Positions 24,466 to 33,960 of a stretch of DNA of 64,000 nt are shown one piece after another. A program made the position numbers and the translations under genes. The DNA is taken from NCBI RefSeq assembly GCF_009746625.1, contig NZ_VWXL01000052.1, positions 124,001 to 188,000 of the forward strand, read 5' to 3'. This DNA is from Caproicibacter fermentans. GTDB lineage: Bacteria > Bacillota > Clostridia > Oscillospirales > Acutalibacteraceae. The first letter of the stretch is position 1, and each line of letters begins with the position of its first letter. The notes under the pieces were generated by a model. That model was not told where the DNA came from and did not search any database. It was given only the letters and a program-made list of their open reading frames with translations.

Positions 24466-25149
24466 TTGATTGAATTTCAGGACGTGAGTAAAATCTATTC
24501 CAACGGCACGAAAGCGCTGAGCAATGTCAACCTTCACGTTAATGACGGCGAATTTGTATTCATCGTGGGGTCGTCGGGCGCGGGGAAAAGCACCTTTTTA
24601 AAGCTGATTACCTGCGAGGAGCGGCCGAGCGAAGGCGAGATCGTCGTGGGGGAGCAGAAGCTGAATGAACTCAAACGGGGAGACGTGCCGTATTTAAGGC
24701 GCACAATGGGGATGGTGTTTCAGGATTTCCGCCTGATTCAGAAAATGACGGTTTATGAAAACGTGGCGTTCGCCATGCATGTCGTCGGCGCTTCCAGCCG
24801 TGAAATCCGCAGGCGCGTGCCATACATACTGGGCCTTGTCAATCTTCAGAACAAGGCGGACTGCCATCCGCGCGAGCTTTCGGGCGGGGAGCAGCAGCGC
24901 GTGGGCCTTGCGAGGGCGCTGATTAATTCTCCGCGCCTGCTGATCGCGGACGAGCCCACCGGAAACATCGACCCGGCGCTCTCTTTTGAAATCGTCGATC
25001 TGTTCAGTGAAATCAACAAGCGCGGAACCACCATTCTGATGGTGACGCATGAACATTCCCTCGTCAAGCATTTCGGGCGCAGGGTGATTGAAATACACGG
25101 CGGCACCGTTGTTGCGGACAGCTGCAACTGGGAGGTGCGCCATGCTTAA
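24466..25149 (+). CDS. ftsE: Cell division ABC transporter ATP-binding protein FtsE
   Basis: A 227-residue ATPase. With FtsX it spans the membrane and switches on peptidoglycan hydrolases. It shows Walker A 'GSSGAGKST', Q-loop 'VFQDFRLI', signature 'LSGGEQQRVGLARA', Walker B 'LLIADEPTGNID' and 'MVTHEH'. I place the start at TTG 24466, giving 'MIEFQDVSKIY', the usual FtsE beginning, six bases after GGAGAG; ATG 24460 touches the ribosome site. It overlaps ftsX by 8 bp and opens the ftsE-ftsX-M23-S41 operon. Confidence 0.93.
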   Translation: MIEFQDVSKIYSNGTKALSNVNLHVNDGEFVFIVGSSGAGKSTFLKLITCEERPSEGEIVVGEQKLNELKRGDVPYLRRTMGMVFQDFRLIQKMTVYENVAFAMHVVGASSREIRRRVPYILGLVNLQNKADCHPRELSGGEQQRVGLARALINSPRLLIADEPTGNIDPALSFEIVDLFSEINKRGTTILMVTHEHSLVKHFGRRVIEIHGGTVVADSCNWEVRHA

Positions 25150-26053
25150 CAATATCCGCTATTTGCTGCGGGAAGGCGTCAGGAACATCTGGAGCAACCG
25201 CACCATGTCGCTCGCGTCGATCGGCGTGCTGGTTTCCTGCCTGCTTCTGACCGGGGCCGCGACGCTGTTCTCCATGAATATCAGCGCCGCGATGGCCTCG
25301 GTGGAAGGCAGCAACTCCGTTAAAATTTATATGGACAAGGATCTGCCCGTTCTGGCTTCCCTCAAGGCGGGCGAAGAGATTAAAAAGCTGGACAACATTA
25401 AAAGCTGCCAATTCGTTTCGAAAGACGACGCGATCCAGAAGGTTATGGGAATGCTCGGCGACAAGGACTCCTCTTTGATCAAGGATATGACCGGAAAGGA
25501 CAACCCTCTGCCGGACGCGTTTCAGGTTTCCTTTAAGGATCTGTCAAAATACAAGGATACGGTGGAACAGATCAAAAAAATCGACGGGGTTTCTTCGATT
25601 AACGACTACTCCGACATCGCGGCAAAGCTGACCAGCCTGGACCGGCTGGTGACGACCGTCGGGTTCTGGATTATCCTGCTGCTCAGTCTGGTTTCCCTGT
25701 TTATTATCTCAAATACGATCCGCGTGACCATGTTTTCACGCAGACTGGAAATCAGCATCATGAAATCCGTGGGCGCGACCAACTGGTTCGTGCGCGTGCC
25801 GTTTGTTGTGGAGGGCGTTATCATCGGCCTGATTTCGGGCGGGGTCGGCAGCCTGATCCTGCGGTTCCTTTACGACAAGCTTACCGGCACGCTGACCTCC
25901 ATCACGGTTTTTTCACCGATTTCGGTCGGGCCGATCCAGTGGAAGATCACGCTGATGTTTCTGCTGGCCGGTTCTTTGTTCGGGGCGGTCGGCGGAGCGA
26001 TTTCCATCGGAAAATATTTGAAGAAAGAGGGAGGCGAGATCGTTGAATGGTAA
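25142..26053 (+). CDS. ftsX: Cell division protein FtsX
   Basis: A 303-residue permease-like partner of FtsE: cytoplasmic N-terminus, a first membrane helix at about 20-45, an extracellular domain of about 110 residues ('VKIYMDKDLPVLASLKAGEE') and three more helices at the C-terminal end with 'SRRLEISIMKSVGATNWFV'. ATG 25142 follows GGGAGGTG; an upstream in-frame ATG at 25088 lies inside ftsE. The extracellular loop normally contacts a coiled-coil hydrolase or activator, here very likely the next gene's product. Its stop overlaps that gene by 11 bp. Confidence 0.93.
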   Translation: MLNNIRYLLREGVRNIWSNRTMSLASIGVLVSCLLLTGAATLFSMNISAAMASVEGSNSVKIYMDKDLPVLASLKAGEEIKKLDNIKSCQFVSKDDAIQKVMGMLGDKDSSLIKDMTGKDNPLPDAFQVSFKDLSKYKDTVEQIKKIDGVSSINDYSDIAAKLTSLDRLVTTVGFWIILLLSLVSLFIISNTIRVTMFSRRLEISIMKSVGATNWFVRVPFVVEGVIIGLISGGVGSLILRFLYDKLTGTLTSITVFSPISVGPIQWKITLMFLLAGSLFGAVGGAISIGKYLKKEGGEIVEW

Positions 26054-27245
26054 CAAAGGAATGAAAATCCTCGCGGCGGTGCTGGCGGCGTTTCTGATGG
26101 TCCTTTCCGTGCCGGCGGTAAAGCCGGCGCAGGCTTCCACCCTGAGCCAGCTGCAGAAAAGGCAGAGCGCGCTCAAGCAGAAAAAGGAGCAGGTGGACGC
26201 GCAGATTAAAAGCCTGAAAAACGACAAAGCAAAAAAACAGCAGTATAAAGACGCGCTGACTTCGCAAATTAGTACGGTAGAGGAACAAATTGACAATCTG
26301 AACGATCAGATCGCAGATCTGAACAGCAATATCAAAGAGAAAGAGGATCAGATCGCGCAGAAGCAGAAGAGTATCGACACGGACCTTGCAAAGCTGAAGG
26401 ACAGACTCTACGCCATTTATCTGACCGGCGACGCCTCCACCCTGGAAGTGATTCTGAACGCGAAGAGCGTGATGGACCTGGCGGACAAGGCCGAGGTCCT
26501 GCAGGCGATTACCCAGCACGACACGGACCTGATCAACCAGCTTAAGGACGAAATGAAGTCCGTTTCGGACCAGAAGTCGGAGATAGAAAAGCAAAGGGCC
26601 GCCGTGGCGGAAAGCAAAAAGGAATACGATAAGAAACAGTCCGAACTGACCGGCTATATCAATGAGGCGAACAGCGCCCTTGCCGACATTGCTTCCGATG
26701 AATCCGCGGCGCAGGCGCAGAGCAAAGCGCTTGCCAAGCAGGAGGACGAGGCCTCGGCCGCGGTCGACCAATGGTACCGGGAGTACTATGAATCGTTAAA
26801 GAAAAACAGCGGCGGGACCTCCGGCAGCGGCGGCTATATCAGCAAGGGCAACTTTACCTGGCCGGTGCCGAGCTGTACGAGTATTTCCAGCCCGTTTGGA
26901 TCACGCTGGGGCGGCTTCCACAAAGGGATCGATATTTCCCGGTCCGGCATCTACGGCGCGGCGATCGTCGCGGCGGACTCCGGCAAAGTCATCCAGGCGG
27001 GTTACGGCCAGTACGGCACCGGCTACGGGGGGTACGGCAACGTGGTCGCCATCGACCACGGCGGCGGGTATTCCACGCTGTACGGCCACATGAGCCGCGT
27101 GGCGGTCAGCAAAGGGCAGCAGGTGACGAAGGGGCAGGTCATCGGCTACGTCGGTTCCACCGGCCAGTCCAGCGGACCGCACTGCCATTTTGAGATCCGC
27201 GTGAACGGCGTCGCGAAAAACCCGATGAACTGGTTTACAAAGTAA
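26043..27245 (+). CDS. Coiled-coil M23 (LytM) peptidoglycan hydrolase, EnvC/PcsB-like partner of FtsEX
   Basis: A 400-residue secreted protein: signal peptide (about 1-31), two long coiled-coil segments (about 33-130 and 150-250), a Gly/Ser linker and a C-terminal M23 domain. Metal ligands are His293 and Asp297 in 'FHKGIDIS' and His382 in 'HCHFEI', with His380 as catalytic partner, so the peptidase looks active. The start is TTG 26043, eight bases after GGAGG and overlapping ftsX; ATG 26061 has no room for a site. This coiled-coil plus LytM layout is that of EnvC and of FtsEX-controlled hydrolases. Confidence 0.9.
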   Translation: MNGNKGMKILAAVLAAFLMVLSVPAVKPAQASTLSQLQKRQSALKQKKEQVDAQIKSLKNDKAKKQQYKDALTSQISTVEEQIDNLNDQIADLNSNIKEKEDQIAQKQKSIDTDLAKLKDRLYAIYLTGDASTLEVILNAKSVMDLADKAEVLQAITQHDTDLINQLKDEMKSVSDQKSEIEKQRAAVAESKKEYDKKQSELTGYINEANSALADIASDESAAQAQSKALAKQEDEASAAVDQWYREYYESLKKNSGGTSGSGGYISKGNFTWPVPSCTSISSPFGSRWGGFHKGIDISRSGIYGAAIVAADSGKVIQAGYGQYGTGYGGYGNVVAIDHGGGYSTLYGHMSRVAVSKGQQVTKGQVIGYVGSTGQSSGPHCHFEIRVNGVAKNPMNWFTK

Positions 27246-27264
27246 TCGATAAGGACTGAAGGCA

Positions 27265-28575
27265 ATGGGCAAAAAATTCCCGCTGGGAGCGGCGATATCG
27301 ATTTCGGCCGTCACGGCGGCCGTCACGGTTTCGCTCACCTACGTTTACGCCATGAACAGCTTTAATTCCAAAGTGGCCGATATCAACGAACGGCAGGCCA
27401 TGTACCAGAAGCTGAGCGAAATCGACCAGAAGGCGCGGCAGGACTACATCGGCACGATCGACGACGCCTCCCTGACGGACGGCATCTGCGCCGGGTACGT
27501 CGCGGGGTTGGGGGATTCGCACGCCCAGTATCTCTCCGCCCGGAAGTACAAGGAGTATCTGGCGGCAAATTCCTCCAAAAGCATCGGGGTCGGCATTAAA
27601 ACCGTTCAGGATGAGGACGGAAACATGGAGGTAACGGAGGTGCTGCCGAATTCCCCGGCGGAGAAGGCGGGAATCAAAAAGGGCGACGTCATTGTGACGA
27701 TGGACGGAAAGGAAATTGTGCGCATTACCTACGGCGACGCGCTGAACAAGCTGGACGGCACGGCGGGAACCAAGGTGGCGCTGGGCGTTTTGCGCCCGAA
27801 AGCGCAGCCGGTCTCCTCGTCTTCCTCCGCGGCCGCCGCGTCGGAGCGCATGACGCTGACCGTCACGCGCGCGGAGTATACGGAACAAACCGTCACCCAT
27901 TCCATGATCAACGGGAACGCCGCGTATCTGAAAATTTCGGAATTTACGCAGGACACGCCCGCGAAGTTCAGCTCGTCGCTCAATAAGCTCCTCGGCGAAG
28001 GCGCCTGCGGCCTCGTCGTGGATCTGCGCAACAATCCGGGCGGCAGCGTAGAGGCGGCCGCGAAGGTGCTGGACGTTTTGCTGCCCGCCGGAAACACGGT
28101 CAGCAGCCGGGATAAAAGCGGAAAGGTCACGGTGGAGTACGCCTCAAAATCCGGCGAAGTCGATTTGCCGGTCAGCGTTCTGATCAACGGCAGCACTTAC
28201 GGAGCGGCCGAAATTTTTGCCGCGGATATCAGGGATTTTAAAAAGGGCCTGCTGGTGGGGGAAAAGACGGCCGGCTATGGAACAAAGGACGAGGCGGTTC
28301 CGCTTTCCGACGGCTCTGCCATGATTCTTTCCGTCGCGGATTATCTCACCCTTGGCGGGAAGACTTTTAACGGGACCGGAATCGGGGCGGATATGAACAA
28401 AAGCCTGACCGCGGAACAGGAAAACAAGCTGATCCGCAGCCGGCTGCCGTTTGCGGAGGACCCGCAGATTCAGGCGGGCGTCACCGCGCTGATTCGCCAG
28501 GGAGCCGCCGTGCGGCAGGTGCCGGGGACTTCTTCCTCATCCGGCGCGGCCACGTCGCAAAGTCCGGCAGATTGA
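27265..28575 (+). CDS. S41/CtpA-like PDZ protein, probably catalytically inactive
   Basis: A 436-residue protein with an N-terminal membrane helix (about 9-30), a PDZ domain (about 112-185, 'EVLPNSPAEKAGIKKGDVIV') and an S41 protease fold ('LVVDLRNNPGGSVEAA', 'PLSDGSAMILSVADYLT'). In active members the Ser lies in S-A-S-A-S-E and the Lys in F-G-K-G. Here the first block reads 'STYGAAE', with Gly313 at the Ser position. The second reads 'AGYGT', with Tyr338 at the Lys position. Both dyad residues seem lost, so it probably acts as a binding or scaffold protein for the FtsEX-M23 complex. It starts 19 bp after the hydrolase gene. An Ala/Ser-rich insert lies near residue 190. Confidence 0.85.
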   Translation: MGKKFPLGAAISISAVTAAVTVSLTYVYAMNSFNSKVADINERQAMYQKLSEIDQKARQDYIGTIDDASLTDGICAGYVAGLGDSHAQYLSARKYKEYLAANSSKSIGVGIKTVQDEDGNMEVTEVLPNSPAEKAGIKKGDVIVTMDGKEIVRITYGDALNKLDGTAGTKVALGVLRPKAQPVSSSSSAAAASERMTLTVTRAEYTEQTVTHSMINGNAAYLKISEFTQDTPAKFSSSLNKLLGEGACGLVVDLRNNPGGSVEAAAKVLDVLLPAGNTVSSRDKSGKVTVEYASKSGEVDLPVSVLINGSTYGAAEIFAADIRDFKKGLLVGEKTAGYGTKDEAVPLSDGSAMILSVADYLTLGGKTFNGTGIGADMNKSLTAEQENKLIRSRLPFAEDPQIQAGVTALIRQGAAVRQVPGTSSSSGAATSQSPAD

Positions 28576-28603
28576 CGCCGCCGGATTTTCGCCCGCGGAT
28601 TTA

Positions 28604-28632
28604 TTGACAGAACGGACCCGGCTCACTATAAT
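28604..28632 (+). promoter_or_regulatory. Consensus sigma-A promoter of greA
   Basis: TTGACA, 17 bases, TATAAT: a perfect match, 56 bases before the greA ATG. Confidence 0.88.
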
Positions 28633-28688
28633 AGAATTATTCCGGCGGAGCGCCTGAATTTCGCGAAAGAGTAAAAGGTGGTAGTAAA

Positions 28689-29174
28689 ATGGTCAAACAG
28701 GTAGTCCTGACAAAGGAAGGCCTTGAAAAGCTGGAGAACGAGCTTGAGGAACTGAAAAGCGTTAAAAGAAAAGAAGTTGCCGAGAAAATCAAGGTTGCCC
28801 TTTCGTTTGGCGACCTGTCCGAAAACAGCGAGTACGACGAAGCGAAAAACGAGCAGGCGATCATTGAGGCGCGCATCGCGGATATTGAGGTTTTGCTGAA
28901 AAATGTCCGGGTCCTCGATGAAAGCGAACTGAGCAGCGAGAATGTTCATATCGGCTCCAAAGTGGAGCTGCGCGTTGTCAACCCCGAAACCGGAAGCAGC
29001 AGGGTGGTCAATTACCGGATGGTAGGCTCCAACGAGGCTGACCCGGTTAACGGCTGCATCTCTGACGAATCCGCGGTCGGGAAAGCAATCCTGGATCACG
29101 GAATCGGCGACAAGGTTACGGTGGAAGTGCCCGCCGGCGTAATGGAATATGAGATTTTAGCCATATCCAAATAA
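28689..29174 (+). CDS. greA: Transcription elongation factor GreA
   Basis: A 161-residue protein with the N-terminal antiparallel coiled coil ('LTKEGLEKLENELEEL', 'GDLSENSEYDEAKNEQA') and C-terminal FKBP-like domain ('GSKVELRV', 'ISDESAVGKAILDHGIGD'). The acidic loop 'ENSEYDEAKNEQ' at the coil tip coordinates Mg2+ in the polymerase channel and promotes cleavage of backtracked RNA. It has its own consensus promoter, and lysS follows 134 bp later, an arrangement common in Firmicutes. Confidence 0.95.
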   Translation: MVKQVVLTKEGLEKLENELEELKSVKRKEVAEKIKVALSFGDLSENSEYDEAKNEQAIIEARIADIEVLLKNVRVLDESELSSENVHIGSKVELRVVNPETGSSRVVNYRMVGSNEADPVNGCISDESAVGKAILDHGIGDKVTVEVPAGVMEYEILAISK

Positions 29175-29308
29175 AACTGCGGGCAGGGGAGGCTGTTGTG
29201 ACGGTCGCTCCTGCCTTTTTTCCGCGCCGCCCGCCGATCCCTGCATCGGGGGGCTTTTCGGCGCAAACGGACCGGATGGAAATTATTACTTGATATAGGA
29301 GAATGAAC

Positions 29309-30811
29309 ATGAGCGACGGTACAACGGGACTGACAGAAAATCCGGAAAACAGAAGCGAAACCGAAATCCGAAGGGACAAGCTGAGCGCGCTGCAGCAGGC
29401 GGGCAAGGATCCCTTTTATATCACCACCTGCCCCCACGACCGCTCGGCGCAGGAAATCCGCGACCGTTTCGCGGAGCTGGAAAATCAGGACGTATGCATC
29501 GCGGGCCGGATTATGGGCTGGCGCGATATGGGCAAGGCCGGGTTTATGGACCTTGCCGACCGCAGCGGACGGATTCAGGTCTATATGAAAATCGACCAGG
29601 TCGGCGAGGAAAGCTATACCGACCTGAAAAATTACTGGGATGTCGGCGACATTATCAGCGTAAAGGGCTATGTGTTTAAAACGCGCCGCGGCGAAATTTC
29701 CGTTCACGCGAAAGAAATCCGCCTGCTCTCCAAATCCCTGCTGCCGCTGCCCGAAAAATTTCACGGGCTGAAGGACACGGACCTGAGGTACCGCCAGCGG
29801 TACCTCGACCTGATCATGAACCCGGAAGTCAGGGAGACGTTCTTAAAACGCAGCGCCATCATCCGCGCCATCCGCGACGTGCTGGACGGCCTGGGCTATG
29901 TGGAAGTCGAAACGCCGGTCCTGAACACCGTTGCGGGCGGCGCGGCGGCCCGCCCGTTTGTTACCCACCACAATACCCTCGATATGGACCTGTACCTGCG
30001 CATCGCGACGGAGCTGCACCTGAAGCGCCTGATCGTCGGCGGCATGGAGCGGGTGTATGAAATCGGCCCCTGCTTCCGCAACGAGGGCATGGACGTGAAG
30101 CACAGTCCGGAGTACACCAGCCTGGAGCTGTACGAGGCCTATACCGACTACCACGGCATGATGGACCGCACCGAGCTGCTGGTTCAGGAATGCGCCAGGA
30201 AGGCCTGCGGCACCGAGCGTGTCACCTGGCAGGGGGAGGAGATCGACCTTTCCGGGCAGTTTACCCGCCTTTCGATGAACGACGCGATTCAGAAATACGC
30301 GGGGATTGATTTCCTCTCGTTTAAGGGCGACGACGAAAAGGCGCGCGAGGTTGCGGGTCAGCTTCACCTGGAGCTGGGTTCCGCCGACAGATGGGGCGAC
30401 ATCATGGCGAAGGCCTTCGAGGCGACCGTCGAGGATAAGCTCGTCCAGCCGACGTTCATTTACGACTATCCGGTGGAGGTTTCTCCGCTGACAAAGCGCA
30501 AGCGCGGCATGCCGGAGCTGGTGGAACGCTTCGAGCTGTTTATCAACCGCTGCGAATTCGCCAACGCCTATTCGGAACTGAACGACCCGATCGACCAGCG
30601 CGGCCGTTTTGTGCATCAGGCGGAATTGCGCGCCTCGGGCGAGGAGGAAACCGATGTGATCGACGAGGATTTCCTCACGGCGATGGAATACGGAATGCCG
30701 CCGACCGGCGGCATGGGCATGGGCATCGACCGCCTTGTGATGCTGCTGACGGACAGCGCCTCGATTCGCGATGTGCTTTTGTTCCCCACAATGAAGCCGC
30801 GGGAGGATTGA
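29309..30811 (+). CDS. lysS: Lysyl-tRNA synthetase, class II
   Basis: A 500-residue class II synthetase charging tRNA-Lys. The N-terminal OB fold ('IAGRIMGWRDMGKAGFMD') reads the anticodon. Motif 1 is around 'SAIIRAIRDVLD', motif 2 'GPCFRNEGMDVKHSPEYT', and motif 3 'GGMGMGIDRLVMLL'. ATG 29309 is seven bases after GGAGA; ATG 29303 lies only one base from it. It follows greA and is probably part of the same transcript, with the membrane protein gene starting 6 bp after its stop. Confidence 0.95.
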   Translation: MSDGTTGLTENPENRSETEIRRDKLSALQQAGKDPFYITTCPHDRSAQEIRDRFAELENQDVCIAGRIMGWRDMGKAGFMDLADRSGRIQVYMKIDQVGEESYTDLKNYWDVGDIISVKGYVFKTRRGEISVHAKEIRLLSKSLLPLPEKFHGLKDTDLRYRQRYLDLIMNPEVRETFLKRSAIIRAIRDVLDGLGYVEVETPVLNTVAGGAAARPFVTHHNTLDMDLYLRIATELHLKRLIVGGMERVYEIGPCFRNEGMDVKHSPEYTSLELYEAYTDYHGMMDRTELLVQECARKACGTERVTWQGEEIDLSGQFTRLSMNDAIQKYAGIDFLSFKGDDEKAREVAGQLHLELGSADRWGDIMAKAFEATVEDKLVQPTFIYDYPVEVSPLTKRKRGMPELVERFELFINRCEFANAYSELNDPIDQRGRFVHQAELRASGEEETDVIDEDFLTAMEYGMPPTGGMGMGIDRLVMLLTDSASIRDVLLFPTMKPRED

Positions 30812-30817
30812 TCGGAA

Positions 30818-31516
30818 ATGGCAAGGGAAGGTCTCCTGCTCCAGGAAGACGGGAACGGGCCGGAACAGCCCGCGCCCGCCCCGGAAACGCCGAAGAAGAA
30901 GGCGGAAAATTTCTGGTATTATCATAAGTGGCATATACTGGTGCTTCTGCTGGCGGTCGTCGTCGCCTCTTTCCTGATTCGCGACATGATGCGGCCGAAA
31001 GCGGATTATGAGATCGGGATGATCACGGCGTACACCTGTCCGCAGGACGCCATCGATCTGCTGCAGAAACAGATTGAAAAATACGGGGAAGATTTAAACG
31101 GCGACGGGCGCGTGATCGTTCAGATCAACAACTACACGGTCGAGCCGAACGGCGGCGGGACCCAGGCGCAGATTGCAGGCCAGGTGAAGCTGGAGGCGGA
31201 CCTTTCCACAGGCGAAAGCATGCTGTTTTTCACCGATGAGGATTCCTTTGCACAGCAGCAGGAAAAAATTCAGATGTTTGCGAAGACGGACGGCAGCACG
31301 CCGGAAAAGGGAGAAAACGGTCCAGAGGGGATGCGGGTTCCTGTTTCCGAACTCAAGGCGCTTTCCGGTCTCTCTTATCAGGGCTCGGACGGGGTGAACC
31401 CGATGGACGGGCTTGGCCTTTCGCTGAGGATCTATCAGGGCTCCGCGGTCGACGGAAAGCACGACGGCTACTGGGAAGCGTCCTGGCGCCTGTTTCAGAA
31501 GCTTGCCTCGGGCTGA
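30818..31516 (+). CDS. Single-pass membrane protein, unknown
   Basis: A 232-residue protein: a Pro-rich cytoplasmic start, the motif 'WYYHKWHIL' leading into one membrane helix (about 45-64), and an extracytoplasmic domain of about 165 residues. The 'YYHKWHI' juxtamembrane motif recurs in uncharacterised Firmicute proteins, sometimes near transport genes. I know no assigned function. It starts 6 bp after lysS. The outer domain with 'DAIDLLQKQIEKYGEDLNGD' looks soluble and slightly like a periplasmic binding fold, but this is only an impression. Confidence 0.7.
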   Translation: MAREGLLLQEDGNGPEQPAPAPETPKKKAENFWYYHKWHILVLLLAVVVASFLIRDMMRPKADYEIGMITAYTCPQDAIDLLQKQIEKYGEDLNGDGRVIVQINNYTVEPNGGGTQAQIAGQVKLEADLSTGESMLFFTDEDSFAQQQEKIQMFAKTDGSTPEKGENGPEGMRVPVSELKALSGLSYQGSDGVNPMDGLGLSLRIYQGSAVDGKHDGYWEASWRLFQKLASG

Positions 31517-31716
31517 CGGACGAATTGATGCAAAAGCGCGGCGCAATCGATTGCTGCCGCGTTTTTTGCAGTTTTCGCGAAAAACTTTTAAAATATATTC
31601 ATCATTTTTTCTGGAAATCTATTATAATCAAAATAGTGTACATCCTAAAGAAAGCACTGATTTCATGAAAAAGCGCGGCCGGGCGGCCGAAGTAAATGAC
31701 GAGGGAGGACGTAAAA

Positions 31717-32406
31717 ATGGCGGCGGGAAAGATCCTTGTGGTGGACGATGACCAGAACATCTGCGAGCTGCTGCGATTGTATCTGGAAAAAGAGGGATAC
31801 GACGTGGTTCTGGCGGGCAGCGGAAAAAAGGCTCTGGAAGAATTTGAAAAGGAAAACCCGGACCTGATTCTGCTGGACATCATGCTCCCGGAATTGGACG
31901 GCTGGCAGGTCTGCCGGGAAATCCGCAAAAAATCGCAGTGCCCGATCATCATGCTGACCGCGAAAGGGGAAGTATTCGACAAGGTGCTGGGCCTGGAGCT
32001 CGGCGCGGACGATTACGTCGTCAAGCCGTTTGAGGCAAAGGAGGTTGTGGCGCGCATCAAGGCCGTGCTGCGCCGGCTGGGCAAAAACGGCGGCGAAAGC
32101 GTAAAAGAGGTTAAATTCGACAAGCTGTCCATCAACCTGACCAATTACGAGCTGAAGGTCAACGGCGTTCAGGTCGACACGCCGCCAAAGGAAATGGAAC
32201 TGATTTATCACTTGGCGAGCAACCCGAACCGGGTTTTCACGCGCGACCAGCTTCTTGACGAGGTTTGGGGATTCGATTATTACGGCGACAGCCGTACGGT
32301 TGACGTTCACGTCAAACGCCTGCGCGAAAAGCTGGAGGGAGTTTCCGACCAGTGGGAACTGAAAACCGTTTGGGGCGTCGGCTATAAATTTGAGGTAAAG
32401 GAATAA
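31717..32406 (+). CDS. OmpR/PhoB-family response regulator
   Basis: A 229-residue two-domain regulator. The receiver has the acidic pair in 'VVDDDQ', phosphoacceptor Asp54 in 'LILLDIMLPE' and Lys in 'DDYVVKPF'. The C-terminal winged helix has 'TPPKEMELIYHLASNPNRVF' and 'YGDSRTVDVHVKRLREKL'. ATG 31717 follows GGAGG by eight bases; the frame opens earlier, at 31696. A TATAAT lies at 31623-31628. The cognate kinase begins 27 bp downstream, and the HtrA protease follows, suggesting an envelope-stress system. Confidence 0.93.
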   Translation: MAAGKILVVDDDQNICELLRLYLEKEGYDVVLAGSGKKALEEFEKENPDLILLDIMLPELDGWQVCREIRKKSQCPIIMLTAKGEVFDKVLGLELGADDYVVKPFEAKEVVARIKAVLRRLGKNGGESVKEVKFDKLSINLTNYELKVNGVQVDTPPKEMELIYHLASNPNRVFTRDQLLDEVWGFDYYGDSRTVDVHVKRLREKLEGVSDQWELKTVWGVGYKFEVKE

Positions 32407-32433
32407 CCGGAGAACCGCCTCCGGGGGGATGCA

Positions 32434-33948
32434 ATGCAAAAAACCCTGTTTAAAAAATACCTGCGGATTACCTCCCTGGTCATCATCGTCAGCTTCTTTT
32501 TGCTCAGCTTCGTCATGCTGATTGCGATATCAGGCTACTGGCAGTCTGAAAAACAGGACCTTCTGCGCAAAAACGCGCAGAGCGTCGCAAGAATCGCCGC
32601 GGACAGCGTCATCACGGTGAACCGGAACGAATACCAGGTGGACGGGATGAGGATGCAGACCTTTATCCTCGCGTTCGCCGACAACATCGACTCGGATATT
32701 TTCGTGACCAAGCAGAACGGGCAGATCCTGCTGGCCGCCTACGGCAGCGGCGGGAATGTGGACAGCACCAGGAAGGTCAGCGCGGCGATCATGCAGAAGG
32801 CGCTGAACGGCGGGTACACGGCGCAGGGTACCATGGACGGTTTTTACGACCAGCGGTATTATATCGTCGGGGAACCGATTGCGGTTGCGGTGAACGGGAC
32901 CCCCGTGCAGATCGGGGCGGTGTTCGCCGCGTACAGCGTGAAAACCTTCAACGCGTTCCGGCTTGACATCATGAAAATGATCATTCTGGCCGCGCTCGCC
33001 GCGTTTGCGGTTTCGTTCTGCGTGATCTGGCTGTTTTCTTTCCGGCTGGTGCAGCCGCTGCGCAACATGGCGGCGGCGGCGCGGTGTTTCGGCGAAGGGA
33101 ATTTCTCGGTGCGCGTGCCGGTCACCAGCCAGGATGAAATCGGGCAGCTTTCGGTGGCTTTTAACAACATGGCGGATTCCCTCGCTTCGGTGGAGCATGT
33201 GCGGCGCGATTTTATCGCGAATGTCTCGCACGAGCTGAAGACGCCGATGACGACGATCGCCGGATTCATCGACGGAATTCTGGACGGGACCATCCCGGCT
33301 GAAAAAGAGGGGCAGTACCTGGGCATTGTTTCGCAGGAGGTCAAAAGGCTGTCGCGCCTAGTGCGCACCATGCTGGACCTTTCCCGCATCGACAGCGGGG
33401 AGCTGAAGCTGCGCCCCGCCCGGTTCGACCTGACCGGCACCGTGCTTTCCGCGCTTTTGTCGTTTGAAAAGGCGATTGAGGACAAAAAGATCGAAGTGCG
33501 CGGACTGGAAAACGCCGAAAGCCTGTTTGTCGACGGAGACCCCGACATGATTCATCAGGTCGTGTATAATCTGATCGACAACGCCGTAAAATTTACAAAT
33601 GAAGGCGGCTACCTCGAAATCGGAATCCGGGAGGAACCGGACCGTACCACGGTTTCCGTGGAAAACAGCGGCGACGGGATCTCTCCGGACGAACTGCCGA
33701 TGGTCTTCGAGCGTTTTTATAAGACCGACAAATCCCGCAGCCAGGACAAAAACGGCATGGGGCTTGGACTCTATATCGTCAAAACGATCATCCGGCTGCA
33801 CGGCGGGGAAATTACCGCCCGGAGCGTCTGGCATAAGAACTGCCGGTTTGAGTTCTGGCTGCCCAGGCACAAGGAAAAAATCCGCGAGGAACGCCGTCTG
33901 GTGGAAACCCGGGGCGAAGAGCCAAAAGCGAACCCAAAAAAGAAATGA
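32434..33948 (+). CDS. Sensor histidine kinase
   Basis: A 504-residue membrane kinase: helix 1 at about 12-34, an extracytoplasmic sensor of about 140 residues, helix 2 at about 180-205, a HAMP domain, a dimerisation domain with phosphoacceptor His266 in 'NVSHELKTPM', and an ATPase domain ('NLIDNAVKFT', 'SGDGISPDELPMVFERFYK', 'GMGLGLYIVK'). It pairs with the response regulator upstream. The sensor domain has no motif that points to a ligand. The HtrA gene starts 12 bp after its stop, so all three are one operon. Confidence 0.93.
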   Translation: MQKTLFKKYLRITSLVIIVSFFLLSFVMLIAISGYWQSEKQDLLRKNAQSVARIAADSVITVNRNEYQVDGMRMQTFILAFADNIDSDIFVTKQNGQILLAAYGSGGNVDSTRKVSAAIMQKALNGGYTAQGTMDGFYDQRYYIVGEPIAVAVNGTPVQIGAVFAAYSVKTFNAFRLDIMKMIILAALAAFAVSFCVIWLFSFRLVQPLRNMAAAARCFGEGNFSVRVPVTSQDEIGQLSVAFNNMADSLASVEHVRRDFIANVSHELKTPMTTIAGFIDGILDGTIPAEKEGQYLGIVSQEVKRLSRLVRTMLDLSRIDSGELKLRPARFDLTGTVLSALLSFEKAIEDKKIEVRGLENAESLFVDGDPDMIHQVVYNLIDNAVKFTNEGGYLEIGIREEPDRTTVSVENSGDGISPDELPMVFERFYKTDKSRSQDKNGMGLGLYIVKTIIRLHGGEITARSVWHKNCRFEFWLPRHKEKIREERRLVETRGEEPKANPKKK

Positions 33949-33960
33949 AAGGGCTTTTTT

